Source: Lachnospiraceae bacterium (GTDB taxonomy: Bacteria > Bacillota > Clostridia > Lachnospirales > Lachnospiraceae). From it: a stretch of DNA of 64,000 bases. Numbering within the stretch: position 1 is the first letter of the stretch; each line of letters starts with the position of its first letter. Below are positions 1-9,416 of this stretch, piece after piece. The stretch is from NCBI GenBank assembly GCA_902363135.1, contig CABIZF010000002.1, forward strand, positions 186,001-250,000, in the 5' to 3' direction. The translations under genes and the position numbers were made by a program. The notes under the pieces are model-generated. The model was not told where the DNA came from. It did no database searches and saw only the letters and a program-made list of their open reading frames with translations.

Positions 1-104
1 AGCACTTTCTTAAGCTGGATGTACGATTCGAATTTGTTTTTACAGGTGGCGCTGCGTGCGGGCAGCATATTCATGTAGTTCGTTTTGCACGGGAAAAATC
101 CCTC

Positions 105-133
105 TTGACAAATCTCACGCCCGGTGCTACACT
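105..133 (+). promoter_or_regulatory. Promoter of the trpXYZ-like operon
   Basis: TTGACA (105-110) and TACACT (128-133) are separated by 17 bases. Transcription should begin near 140, just before the T-box leader. The preceding bases of the window hold no gene that I can support. Confidence 0.7.
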
Positions 134-139
134 TTAACA

Positions 140-424
140 CAACAAAGGAACAAACCGATGAGAAAGAGTAGTAAGCATCAGTTGCGAAATCACAGAGAGC
201 TGCAGGTGGTGGGATTGCAGTATGGAGCAGGTTGCTGAATGGACTTTTGAGGGTGGTCTGAAAGGAGCTTTCCAAAGTAGGATACACCGGGAACCGAACC
301 CGTTATCAATCAGGAGTGTATGATAGTACATGCGAAAGTGGACGACGAGTCAAGATGAGTGGTACCGCGATAATAAGATTTTATTACCGTCTCAGATAAG
401 AGATTATCTGTGGCGGTTTTTTTA
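140..424 (+). promoter_or_regulatory. T-box riboswitch, tryptophan specifier
   Basis: The leader has the order expected of a T-box. A Stem I begins with the AGAGTAGTAA-type motif (about 165-176) and contains AGAGAGCTG. A specifier loop reads GAATGGAC with UGG at 240-242. The antiterminator sequence AGTGGTACCGCG lies at 358-369. An intrinsic terminator (stem about 386-416, U run to 423) closes it. UGG is the tryptophan codon, and this fits the TrpX-type binding protein downstream. The four-base bulge is TGGT, so pairing with the usual G73 of tRNA-Trp would need a G-U wobble. Uncharged tRNA-Trp should stabilise the antiterminator and turn on the transporter. Confidence 0.88.
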
Positions 425-449
425 TACTATGAAGCGTGAACATAGTATA
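423..449. repeat. Inverted repeat after the T-box terminator
   Basis: A perfect 9-base inverted repeat (TATACTATG and CATAGTATA) surrounds a 9-base centre between the terminator and trpX. It could be a second hairpin in the message or a protein site. Nothing else in the sequence decides this. Confidence 0.4.
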
Positions 450-535
450 GAAGTCCTTTACCGGTGAAGATCCTTTGAAGAACAGATGGAGATCCCAGAA
501 GGGATCAATCAAGACAGAAAAAGGAGAACAAAACT

Positions 536-1540
536 ATGAAAAAGAATGTACTGACAAGCGTAACCGTATCACTGGCAGCAGCAGCAATGATTTCAGGCAC
601 CGCAATGGCGGCTGAGTACAAGGTAGGTATCATTCAGTTTGTGGATGATGCATCTCTGAATCAGATCGAGCAGAATATCGAAAAGGAGCTGACCGCAAAG
701 TCTGAGGAAGGTGGAGATACCTATGTATTCGATGGATATGTGTACAATGGACAGGCAGATTCCACGACACTGAACCAGATCACGACACAGCTGCTTGATG
801 ACGGTGTGGATGTCATCGTTCCGATCGCGACACCGGCGGCGCAGATCGTACAGGCGGCGACGGAGGATAATCAGATTCCGGTTGTATTTTCCGCAGTATC
901 TGACCCGGTAGGCGCAGGACTTGCAGAATCCATGGATGCGCCGGGGGCAAATATTACCGGTACGAGCGATGCATTAAATACAAATGCGATTCTGGATCTG
1001 ATGTTTGTAGCAAATCCGGATATCAAGAAGGTGGGACTTCTTTACAGTCAGTCTGAGGATTCCTCCAAGAAGCCGATCGAGGATGCAAAGGCGTATCTGG
1101 ATGAGAAGGGTATTGAATATGTAGAAAAGACCGGCACGAATAATACGGAAGTTACACAGGCTGCGGACGCACTGATTGCTGCAGGTGTGGATGCAGTATT
1201 TACACCGACCGACAATACCGTCATGACGGCAGAGCTCGCGATTTATGAGAAATTCATCGACGCAGGCATCCCGCACTACTGTGGCGCGGATTCCTTCGCG
1301 CTGAACGGCGCATTCTGCGGCTACGGTGTAGACTACGCAAAGCTTGGCGTAGAGACAGCGGATATGGTCATCGAAGTACTGCAGGGTGCAGATCCGGCGA
1401 CCACCCCGATCAAGACCTTTGACAATGGAATTGCAACAGTCAACACCGAGACAGCAGAAGCACTTGGCATTGACTACAGCGGATTCGCAGAACTGTGCAC
1501 CGGAGTCGTAGAGACGGTAACGGCCGAAGAATTTAAGTAA
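536..1540 (+). CDS. trpX: ABC transporter substrate-binding protein, TrpX-like
   Basis: 334 residues. It is the extracytoplasmic binding protein of the PF04392 family, which in Firmicutes includes the tryptophan importer TrpXYZ. An N-terminal signal sequence (about residues 1-25, ending near SGTAMAAEYK) has no lipobox cysteine, so the protein looks like a signal peptidase I substrate or one retained by its signal, which is unusual for a Gram-positive binding protein. The mature part shows the two-lobed pattern of the family, with TPAAQIVQAAT near residue 100 and SAVSDPVGAGL near 122. The start follows AAAAAGGAG. The permease and ATPase genes follow, and the tryptophan T-box ahead of the gene argues that the substrate is tryptophan; that assignment is inferred from regulation, not from binding residues. 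Confidence 0.85.
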   Translation: MKKNVLTSVTVSLAAAAMISGTAMAAEYKVGIIQFVDDASLNQIEQNIEKELTAKSEEGGDTYVFDGYVYNGQADSTTLNQITTQLLDDGVDVIVPIATPAAQIVQAATEDNQIPVVFSAVSDPVGAGLAESMDAPGANITGTSDALNTNAILDLMFVANPDIKKVGLLYSQSEDSSKKPIEDAKAYLDEKGIEYVEKTGTNNTEVTQAADALIAAGVDAVFTPTDNTVMTAELAIYEKFIDAGIPHYCGADSFALNGAFCGYGVDYAKLGVETADMVIEVLQGADPATTPIKTFDNGIATVNTETAEALGIDYSGFAELCTGVVETVTAEEFK

Positions 1541-1648
1541 ACAGTTTCGAGCAGCAGCCGCAAGGGAAAGCAGTCTGTAGCAAGCATGCTTGCGGAAGAC
1601 TGGGTTGCCATGCGGGGATGGGCGGAACGCCCATCTTATAAAATTCCA

Positions 1649-1676
1649 GCCGCAGAAGCGCACTTGCTTCTGCGGC
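1649..1676 (+). other. Intergenic hairpin between trpX and trpY
   Basis: A perfect 11-base-pair stem (GCCGCAGAAGC / GCTTCTGCGGC) encloses a 6-base loop and is not followed by a U run. A smaller hairpin (GATGGGCG / CGCCCATC) precedes it at about 1617-1635. Such structures after binding-protein genes often stabilise the upstream message so that it outnumbers permease and ATPase. That role is inferred here. Confidence 0.6.
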
Positions 1677-1703
1677 CCTATCTGTCTTTAAAAGGAGTTT
1701 GCT

Positions 1704-2630
1704 ATGGGTTCATTATTATCGTTTTCTGTCATCGTGAGCGCCCTGGAGCTTGGCTTCATCTATGCGCTGGTGGCACTGGCTCTGTTTTTGAGCTATTCCA
1801 TTTTGAATATTGCCGACCTGTCAACGGACGGCTGCTTTACGTTAGGGTGTGCAGTCGGTGCTCAGGTGGCGATCATGGGACATCCGATCTTGGCGCTGTT
1901 TGCAGCGATGGCAGCAGGCGTGTGCTCTGGTTACATTATGGCGTTTTTACAGACGAAGCTTGGTGTCGAATCAATCCTTGCGGGAATCATTGTTAATACA
2001 GGGCTGTATACTGTGAACCTGGCGGCGATGGGCTTTTCTTCGAATCTGTCTCTGTTTAAATGTGATACGATTTACAGCCTGACCAAAGGAGTGCTTGGCA
2101 CGACCTGGTACAAGCTGATCGTGTCGGCGTTGATTGTAGTAGTCATTTGCATCCTGCTGAAATGGTTCCTTGGCACACGGCTTGGCCTTTCCATTCGGGC
2201 AACCGGAGATAATGAGGACATGATCCGTGCATCGAGTATCAATCCGGGCTTTACAATTACGGTCGGCCTTTGTATTTCCGGTGCAATGACGGCACTCTCC
2301 GGTTGTCTGATCGGACAGTATCAGAAGTCATGTGACATCAATCTCGGCACCGGTATGGTGACGATTGCGCTGGCCAGCCTTGTCATCGGCGAGACGCTGA
2401 TCGGAAAAAGGACGGTATATCATCGTATGGGAGGAGCCGTATTCGGAAGCTGCCTGTACCGGTTTGCGATTGCGATCGCACTGCGGCTGCACATTCCGGC
2501 AGAGTGCCTGAAGCTGGTCTCCGCGATTATCGTAGCGATTGCCATCGCGTCTCCTTACATAAAGAGACAGATTGCGTTCCAGAAAAAGAAGCGTGCAGCG
2601 ATCGCAGCAGAGAAGGGAGGCAGAGTCTGA
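1704..2630 (+). CDS. trpY: ABC transporter permease, TrpY-like
   Basis: 308 residues with about eight to nine hydrophobic segments. It resembles the branched-chain/monosaccharide permease fold (PF02653), with SYSILNIADLSTDGCFTLG near residues 30-48 and SIRATGDNEDMIRASSIN near 160-178, the latter being the family's cytoplasmic coupling loop. It would form the membrane channel of the TrpXYZ-type importer. An AAAGGAG ribosome binding site at 1690-1696 supports the start. Its stop overlaps the ATG of the ATPase gene by one base, a sign of translational coupling. Confidence 0.85.
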   Translation: MGSLLSFSVIVSALELGFIYALVALALFLSYSILNIADLSTDGCFTLGCAVGAQVAIMGHPILALFAAMAAGVCSGYIMAFLQTKLGVESILAGIIVNTGLYTVNLAAMGFSSNLSLFKCDTIYSLTKGVLGTTWYKLIVSALIVVVICILLKWFLGTRLGLSIRATGDNEDMIRASSINPGFTITVGLCISGAMTALSGCLIGQYQKSCDINLGTGMVTIALASLVIGETLIGKRTVYHRMGGAVFGSCLYRFAIAIALRLHIPAECLKLVSAIIVAIAIASPYIKRQIAFQKKKRAAIAAEKGGRV

Positions 2631-3436
2631 TGCTGAGACTGAAGAATATCCGGAAGGTATTTAATGAAGGAACGGTGAATGAAAAGGTCGCGCTGGACGG
2701 TGTCACCCTCACAGTAGCGGACGGGGAGTTCGCAACGATCGTTGGAAGCAACGGAGCCGGAAAATCTACGTTATTTAACTGTATCGGCGGAAGCTTTTTT
2801 GCAGATGAGGGAAGCATTTATCTGGATGACCGCAACATTACCTATGTGCCGGAGCACAAGCGCGCAGTTGAGATCGGGCGGCTCTTTCAGGATCCGATGA
2901 AGGGGACTGCGCCGCATATGACGATTGAGGAAAATCTGTCACTTGCTTATCTGCGTGCCGGACAGAAAAAGTCCATATTTTCAAAGCCAAGCAATGCCGA
3001 CCGGGAAATGTTCCGCGAACGGCTCTCCCTTTTGCATATGGGGCTGGAGGATCGCATGAAGCAGCCGGTAGGACTCCTGTCCGGAGGACAGCGGCAGGCA
3101 CTGACGCTTCTGATGGCGACACTTGTCCCGCCAAAGATCCTGCTGCTCGATGAGCACACAGCTGCACTTGACCCGGCAACAGCGGATAAGGTTCTTGAGC
3201 TGACAAAGAAAATCGTGCAGGAAAACAACCTTGCCTGCCTGATGATTACTCACAATATGCATTCTGCACTGGAGCTCGGCAACCGCACCTTAATGATGGA
3301 TTCCGGCCGGATCGTGCTGGATATCAAGGGCGAGGAGCGGGATGGCCTGACGGTGGACGGACTGCTGGAGAAGTTCAGCGTCGGTGTCGGAAAAGAGCTG
3401 GACAACGACCGGATTCTGTTTTCAAAGGTGGAATAA
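2630..3436 (+). CDS. trpZ: ABC transporter ATP-binding protein, TrpZ-like
   Basis: 268 residues. Walker A is GSNGAGKST (about residue 41), the signature is LLSGGQRQALTLLMA (about 145), Walker B is ILLLDEHTAALDP (about 168), and the H-loop is MITHNMHSAL (about 204). Walker B carries DEH in place of the usual DEP, a substitution common in this subfamily. The reading frame is open for 42 codons further upstream inside trpY, but the ATG at 2630 has a GGGAGG site and yields a normal N terminus (MLRLKNIRKVF). This is the energy-coupling subunit of the importer encoded by the two preceding genes. Confidence 0.87.
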   Translation: MLRLKNIRKVFNEGTVNEKVALDGVTLTVADGEFATIVGSNGAGKSTLFNCIGGSFFADEGSIYLDDRNITYVPEHKRAVEIGRLFQDPMKGTAPHMTIEENLSLAYLRAGQKKSIFSKPSNADREMFRERLSLLHMGLEDRMKQPVGLLSGGQRQALTLLMATLVPPKILLLDEHTAALDPATADKVLELTKKIVQENNLACLMITHNMHSALELGNRTLMMDSGRIVLDIKGEERDGLTVDGLLEKFSVGVGKELDNDRILFSKVE

Positions 3437-3454
3437 ATAAGAGAAGAAACGCAT

Positions 3455-4384
3455 TCAGATCGAACTTCTCGCGGCAAGCTCCCGGACTGTAGTGACTGGC
3501 TTTAGGGCATCTGTCCCGGCCTTCAGAAACTGTGCGTGCTCCTTGCGATTGCGCGTGATGTATTCCAGCGTCACATAGTCCGGATCAATGCGACTGACCA
3601 GCTCACGGACACCGGGAGCGGCAAAAGGACGGTGCTGGTCTACCTGAAAAATATGAAGGAAGGTCTGGGTGGCCAGCTCGGTCGGATCTGTTTTCGGGAT
3701 GAGCGGATGCTTCCGGTAATCCTTCATATAGTGGCCGCTTAAGGACTGATTTAAATGGATGCCGCGGATCATCGGAAGCAGCGCTTCATGTTCATCAAGC
3801 ATCTGATGCAGATATGCGAGGGCATCTGCAGGGGTCTCAAGCTCGTAATTACTGTTCATAAAATGACCGGTATCGAGCATGAGCCCTTTTTTTGTATAAT
3901 GAACCTGCGCAAGCAGCTGTTCGGTGATTCTGGCATCGAGCATATTCAAACCGGGCCACCAGAGATTTTCCATCAGAAACAAGAACGGATAGTCCTGCCC
4001 GTCGAGCAGTTCATTGATAAAGGCAGCTGCGGCATCCACGACCTCTGCGTCCGTATGCTTCATTTCATAAACAAGAGACTCTGCAAAGCCGACCTGTGTC
4101 ACGTGGAAGACAACGTATTCCGCGTTTATGAGGCGGGCATATTCCAGATCTTTTCGGTAATGTTCGATCAGCATGTCCTTATCCAGATCCATCCAGTCTG
4201 TGATGCAGCGCAGATGGACGCCGACAATCATATCCTTTTCAACCAGATGCGCCGGATCCTCGCCAAGCGGCATCAGCTCGAGTCCGGAAAGTCCAAAGGA
4301 CTGGTAAAAACGGCGCAGGTCTGTAGAATCCGTGTAACGTCCGAGATCATCTGCTTCAAGAGAAAAATTCATGGTGATTTTCAT
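3455..4384 (-). CDS. TIM-barrel sugar phosphate isomerase/epimerase family protein
   Basis: 309 residues of the xylose isomerase-like TIM barrel superfamily (PF01261). Supporting segments are GLSGLELMPLG near residue 32, VGVHLRC near 54, EYVVFHVTQVGF near 89, FLFLMENLWWPGLN near 134, GLMLDTGHFMNSN near 168 and IRGIHLNQSLSGHY near 206. The H, E and D residues in these strands are placed as metal ligands are in the superfamily. The substrate cannot be told from sequence. The gene is convergent with trpZ (18-base gap) and divergent from glpK, with only about 200 bases between the two starts, so a shared promoter region with glpK is possible. Confidence 0.75.
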   Translation of the reverse strand: MKITMNFSLEADDLGRYTDSTDLRRFYQSFGLSGLELMPLGEDPAHLVEKDMIVGVHLRCITDWMDLDKDMLIEHYRKDLEYARLINAEYVVFHVTQVGFAESLVYEMKHTDAEVVDAAAAFINELLDGQDYPFLFLMENLWWPGLNMLDARITEQLLAQVHYTKKGLMLDTGHFMNSNYELETPADALAYLHQMLDEHEALLPMIRGIHLNQSLSGHYMKDYRKHPLIPKTDPTELATQTFLHIFQVDQHRPFAAPGVRELVSRIDPDYVTLEYITRNRKEHAQFLKAGTDALKPVTTVRELAARSSI

Positions 4385-4505
4385 AATGAAATCCTTTCAT
4401 TTATAATAGATAACAGGTACGGCGATGGTAATTATATACACACTTTTCCGGAAAAATGCAAGTCTGAAATATTTCCTCCGAGGGAGAAAACGCCACCTTC
4501 TTTTA

Positions 4506-4534
4506 TTGCCCTCCCTCAAAAACCATGCTATGAT
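4506..4534 (+). promoter_or_regulatory. Likely glpK promoter
   Basis: TTGCCC (4506-4511) and TATGAT (4529-4534) are separated by 17 bases, about 55 bases ahead of the glpK start. The rest of the 4385-4590 gap is AT-rich and shows no clear operator. Confidence 0.5.
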
Positions 4535-4536
4535 AA

Positions 4537-6087
<1,551 letters not shown>

Positions 6088-6214
6088 GGCATGAGGCAGA
6101 CACAATGTATACGGTCTGTTCTGTTGGCAGAGTACTTGTTGTTTGCGAGAATAAAAATGGTCCGGAAGGGTTACGGGAAAATAAAGGAAATCATAGAAAG
6201 GAACTGTATTATAT

Positions 6215-7606
6215 ATGGAAGGAACAGGAAATAAAAATTATGATGTCATTATCGTAGGAGCTGGTCCCGGCGGTATTTTCAGCGCCTATGAGCTGATGAA
6301 AAAGAGCCCGGAGCTGAAGCTCGCCGTGTTTGAGTCCGGCTATCCGCTGGAGAAGCGGCGCTGCCCGATCGATGGGAAGAAGGTAAAGTCCTGCATCAAG
6401 TGTCCGACCTGTGCGATCATGAGCGGCTTTGGCGGTGCAGGCGCATTTTCTGATGGAAAATACAATATCACAAACGACTTCGGTGGTACGCTCTACGAGC
6501 ATATCGGAAGAGAGGAAGCCATCGATCTGATGCACTACGTGGATGAGATCAATGTCAGTCACGGCGGGGAAGAGACGCGGATGTTTTCGACGGCAGGTAC
6601 GAAGTTCAAGAAGCTCTGCATGCAGAACAAGCTGAAGCTGCTCGATGCATCGGTGCGTCACCTCGGCACGGATATCAATTATATCGTACTTGGAAATATG
6701 TATGAGGAAATGAAAGAGCACATGGACTTTTATTTCCGTACTCCGGTGGAGCATGTAGCGGTGACCGACGATGGCTACCGGATTCTCTACGGAGCAGGCG
6801 AGTATGCAGACTGTAAAAAGTGTATTATCTCGGTAGGCAGAAGCGGAAGTAAATGGATGGAGCAGATATGTAATGAGCTGGAGATTCCTACCAAATCGAA
6901 TCGCGTTGATCTGGGAGTCCGCGTCGAGCTTCCGGCAGTTATTTTCTCAGACCTGACCGATGAGCTGTATGAGAGTAAGATCGTGTACCGGACAGAGAAA
7001 TTTGAGGATAACGTGCGGACATTCTGTATGAATCCGAATGGAATCGTCGTAAATGAAAATACGAACGGTATCGTCACAGTAAACGGTCACAGCTATGAAG
7101 GCTCCGATAAGCAGACAGAGAATACGAACTTTGCACTGCTCGTGGCAAAGCATTTCTCAGAGCCGTTTAAGGACAGCAACGGATACGGTGAGAGCATCGC
7201 GCGCCTTTCGAACATGCTTGGCGGCGGTGTCATTGTACAGCGGTTCGGCGATCTGGTCCGCGGCAGAAGAAGTAATGCGAAGCGAATCGCAGAGGGCATG
7301 GTACGCCCGACACTCGCAGCGACACCGGGTGACCTGAGTCTGGTGCTGCCAAAGCGAATTCTGGACGGAATTATCGAGATGATCTATGCGCTTGATAAGA
7401 TCGCTCCGGGTACGGCAAATGATGACACGCTGCTCTACGGCGTGGAAGTAAAATTCTACAATATGGAAGTGGACATTGATGAGCATCTGGAGAGCCCGTA
7501 CAAGGGACTCTATATTATCGGTGACGGAAGCGGCGTGACCCATTCGCTGTCCCATGCATCCGCGAGCGGCGTGTATGTGGCACGGCGGATCGCGCAGGAA
7601 AACTAA
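6215..7606 (+). CDS. NAD(P)/FAD-dependent dehydrogenase (COG2509-like)
   Basis: 463 residues. The N-terminal Rossmann motif is VIIVGAGPGGIFSAYEL (about residues 11-27). A cysteine-rich stretch around residues 50-70 (CPIDGKKVKSCIKCPTC) runs into GGAGAFSDGKYN, a combination typical of the COG2509 'FAD-dependent dehydrogenase' family. The C-terminal FAD-contact segment is GLYIIGDGSGVTHSLSHA (about residues 431-448). The substrate is unknown. The start has an AAAGGAA site at a rather long 12-base spacing. It lies 127 bases after glpK, but its link to glycerol metabolism is only positional. Confidence 0.75.
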   Translation: MEGTGNKNYDVIIVGAGPGGIFSAYELMKKSPELKLAVFESGYPLEKRRCPIDGKKVKSCIKCPTCAIMSGFGGAGAFSDGKYNITNDFGGTLYEHIGREEAIDLMHYVDEINVSHGGEETRMFSTAGTKFKKLCMQNKLKLLDASVRHLGTDINYIVLGNMYEEMKEHMDFYFRTPVEHVAVTDDGYRILYGAGEYADCKKCIISVGRSGSKWMEQICNELEIPTKSNRVDLGVRVELPAVIFSDLTDELYESKIVYRTEKFEDNVRTFCMNPNGIVVNENTNGIVTVNGHSYEGSDKQTENTNFALLVAKHFSEPFKDSNGYGESIARLSNMLGGGVIVQRFGDLVRGRRSNAKRIAEGMVRPTLAATPGDLSLVLPKRILDGIIEMIYALDKIAPGTANDDTLLYGVEVKFYNMEVDIDEHLESPYKGLYIIGDGSGVTHSLSHASASGVYVARRIAQEN

Positions 7607-7633
7607 TAAATAAGAAGACGAGGGACACAGCTG

Positions 7634-7939
7634 GTGGAAATCACCTATGAGCAGGAGCTGACAAAGATCCGGAGTCATCACAGGCCGCGCGAGCTCTCCG
7701 GCGGACAGCAGCAGCGCGTGGCGATTGCGAGGGCGCTTGTCGGGAATCCGGCGCTGCTGCTTGCAGATGAGCCGACCGGTGCGCTCGATCAGGCGAGCGG
7801 GAAAGAGGTGCTTAGACTGTTTCACCGGCTGCATGAGATGGGCAATACGATTGTCATGATCACGCATGATCTTTCCGTGGCACAGAATGCCGGGCGGATA
7901 GTGGAAATTGTGGATGGCAGGCTGCAAAGCCTTTCGTGA
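7634..7939 (+). pseudogene. C-terminal fragment of a MacB/LolD-type ABC ATPase gene
   Basis: About 100 residues carry the signature RELSGGQQQRVAIARAL, Walker B ALLLADEPTGALD and the H-loop VMITHDL, but no Walker A or Q-loop. This is the second half of an export or lipoprotein-type ABC ATPase without its first 110 or so residues, and no permease gene follows. The only possible start is a GTG without a convincing ribosome binding site. I read it as a remnant of a deleted transporter operon rather than a functional gene. Confidence 0.8.
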
Positions 7940-7978
7940 GCACGCGGCAGCACCGGAAGCATGCTCAAAAAGGATCGG

Positions 7979-8022
7979 AACTGCTCAGAAACTGCTCAGA
8001 AACTGCTCAGAAACTGTTCGGA
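7979..8022. repeat. Short tandem repeat, 11-base unit
   Basis: The unit AACTGCTCAGA occurs three times exactly (7979-8011), followed by a fourth copy with two changes (8012-8022). It sits just after the broken ABC ATPase gene. It looks like slippage-generated sequence in non-coding DNA. The stretch 8023-8190 is AT-rich and holds no gene that I can see. Confidence 0.85.
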
Positions 8023-8190
8023 AAATGACGGAAAGATGTCTGACAGGTTTTGGCAAAATATGTATGAAATCATAGCAAAATATAGATAAATAACGTGGAA
8101 ACAGATGGCACACAATTGAGCATCTGGTTAAACCGACATAAATGATGAAATTTTGTCGATAGAAATTAGATATATTTACTCGACTTATAC

Positions 8191-8219
8191 TTGACTTCCG
8201 TGCTCAGCAATGGTATCCT
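8191..8219 (+). promoter_or_regulatory. Promoter of the ethanolamine operon
   Basis: TTGACT (8191-8196) and TATCCT (8214-8219) are spaced by exactly 17 bases. The predicted start near 8226 puts the whole cobalamin aptamer into the transcript. I found no other comparable promoter before the end of the operon. Confidence 0.65.
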
Positions 8220-8240
8220 AGGCATAGAAAACCGAATTGG

Positions 8241-8406
8241 TATACAGGTGTCTGCACATCGGTGCAGGTGAAAAGGGAAACGGGTGAGAATCCCGTACAA
8301 GGCCGTTGCTGTGTTGGAGTAGCCGTTGCTTGGAAGTCATTAGGAGAGGTTCCTGAGAAGAGAAGCAGCTGTGTCGGATGCCAGAGTCAGAAGACCTGCC
8401 TGTATA
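8241..8406 (+). promoter_or_regulatory. Cobalamin riboswitch (AdoCbl aptamer)
   Basis: The closing stem pairs TATACAG (8241-8247) with CTGTATA (8400-8406). Inside are the core GGGAAACGGGTGAGAATCCC (8275-8294), a core-like GGCCGTTGCTGTG (8301-8313) and a B12-box-like CAGAAGACCTGCC (8388-8400). These match the conserved parts of the cobalamin riboswitch (Rfam RF00174 family). Its place ahead of a B12-dependent ethanolamine ammonia-lyase operon makes sense. In the Listeria and Enterococcus loci an aptamer at this position controls a regulatory RNA rather than the coding message directly. Confidence 0.9.
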
Positions 8407-8615
8407 TAACGCACGTAAACAGCTCCCCGGGACCGGGAGTGTGCAGGGCAGCTGCTGCATGGCAGTAGCTTGCAGGAGCGTCTCATCAGGCGATCCGGTT
8501 TTATGTGTGCTCACAAGACGGCGATCACAGTATCACCTCTCTCTTATGTTTATTTAGCATCAGAGTACACATGGATCGGAGCCTGCCAGTTCAATTTATG
8601 TGTGTTCTGTAAGAC

Positions 8616-8631
8616 TGGACAAAGTAGTCCG
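8616..8631 (+). promoter_or_regulatory. Candidate ANTAR-type hairpin (hexaloop with A1 and G4)
   Basis: TGGAC and GTCCG close a six-base loop, AAAGTA, with A at position 1 and G at position 4. This is the loop rule described for hairpins bound by ANTAR regulators such as EutV. It stands 7 bases before the terminator stem. The known targets have two such hairpins; I found only one clear copy, so this is a candidate only. Confidence 0.35.
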
Positions 8632-8637
8632 TGGTTA

Positions 8638-8680
8638 TCCGAAGACACCTTGATTGAACATCAGGTGCCTTCGGATTTTT
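8638..8680 (+). terminator. Intrinsic terminator in the eut leader
   Basis: TCCGAAGACACC...GAT pairs with ATC...AGGTGCCTTCGGA around a small loop (one A-C mismatch and one bulged T) and is followed by TTTTT (8676-8680). It lies about 420 bases into the transcript and 160 bases before the first gene. Transcripts that end here would be roughly 450-base RNAs carrying the riboswitch and the candidate ANTAR hairpin. Confidence 0.8.
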
Positions 8681-8843
8681 CAGTTCTGTCAGACAGGACG
8701 TCCGTATTCCACAATCACATATGTATCCGCGTTCGCATATTACGCACATGAAGCCGCAATTTCTGCGGCTGTATTGCGTCTTGGGGTAGTCCGTGGATTA
8801 CATACTAAATGTCCGTATGATACGAGCAGACAGGAGGATTTTC

Positions 8844-9395
8844 ATGTATCAGGTAGAAGTACAGGTACAGACCCTGCGTGTTCCGGATTGGATTTCGCGC
8901 TATTGCCAGCCGGAGCGGTTTGTTCCGCTGTGCAGTGCATGTCCGCAGTACGGAAAGAACTGGGCCTGTCCGCCCGGTATGCCGCAGGTGGAGCGGATTG
9001 CAGGAGCTTATTCCTTTGTACAGGTGATCGGGCTGAAGGTTCTTTATGACGAGGCAGTCAGGATCGCGGCACTTACCTCGCCGGAGCGTACAGAGGAGAT
9101 GCGCCGTAAGACATATGGAGCGGCGAAAAAGCAGATGCTGCATGCATTGCTTGCCCTGGAGGCAGAGTTCCCCGGTTCCATGACGATCATGGCGGGGGGC
9201 TGCGAACTGTGTCCGCAGTGTGCCAGGGCAGAAGGAAAGCTTTGCAGGCATCCAAAGGAGATGCGATTTTCTTATTCCGGTCTCGGATTTGATCTTGGCC
9301 GGATCGCCGAGGAGGTTCTCGGGATTCCGCTTCTGTGGCAGAAGCAGGGACTTCCGGAATACAATGTGGCGATTGCATCCTTCCTACATAATTAA
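8844..9395 (+). CDS. DUF2284 family cysteine-rich metal-binding protein
   Basis: 183 residues. Two cysteine clusters stand out: CSACPQYGKNWACPPG in the first third and CELCPQCARAEGKLCRHP near residues 115-132. These are typical of DUF2284, a family of predicted metal-binding or iron-sulphur proteins of unknown function. The ATG at 8844 is chosen because AGGAGG (8832-8837) precedes it; the frame is open for 17 codons further up. It is the first gene after the riboswitch-terminator leader and shares the operon with the eut genes, so a role in corrinoid or redox handling is possible but unproven. Confidence 0.75.
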   Translation: MYQVEVQVQTLRVPDWISRYCQPERFVPLCSACPQYGKNWACPPGMPQVERIAGAYSFVQVIGLKVLYDEAVRIAALTSPERTEEMRRKTYGAAKKQMLHALLALEAEFPGSMTIMAGGCELCPQCARAEGKLCRHPKEMRFSYSGLGFDLGRIAEEVLGIPLLWQKQGLPEYNVAIASFLHN

Positions 9396-9416
9396 AATTT
9401 TCAGAAAGGAGCACTT

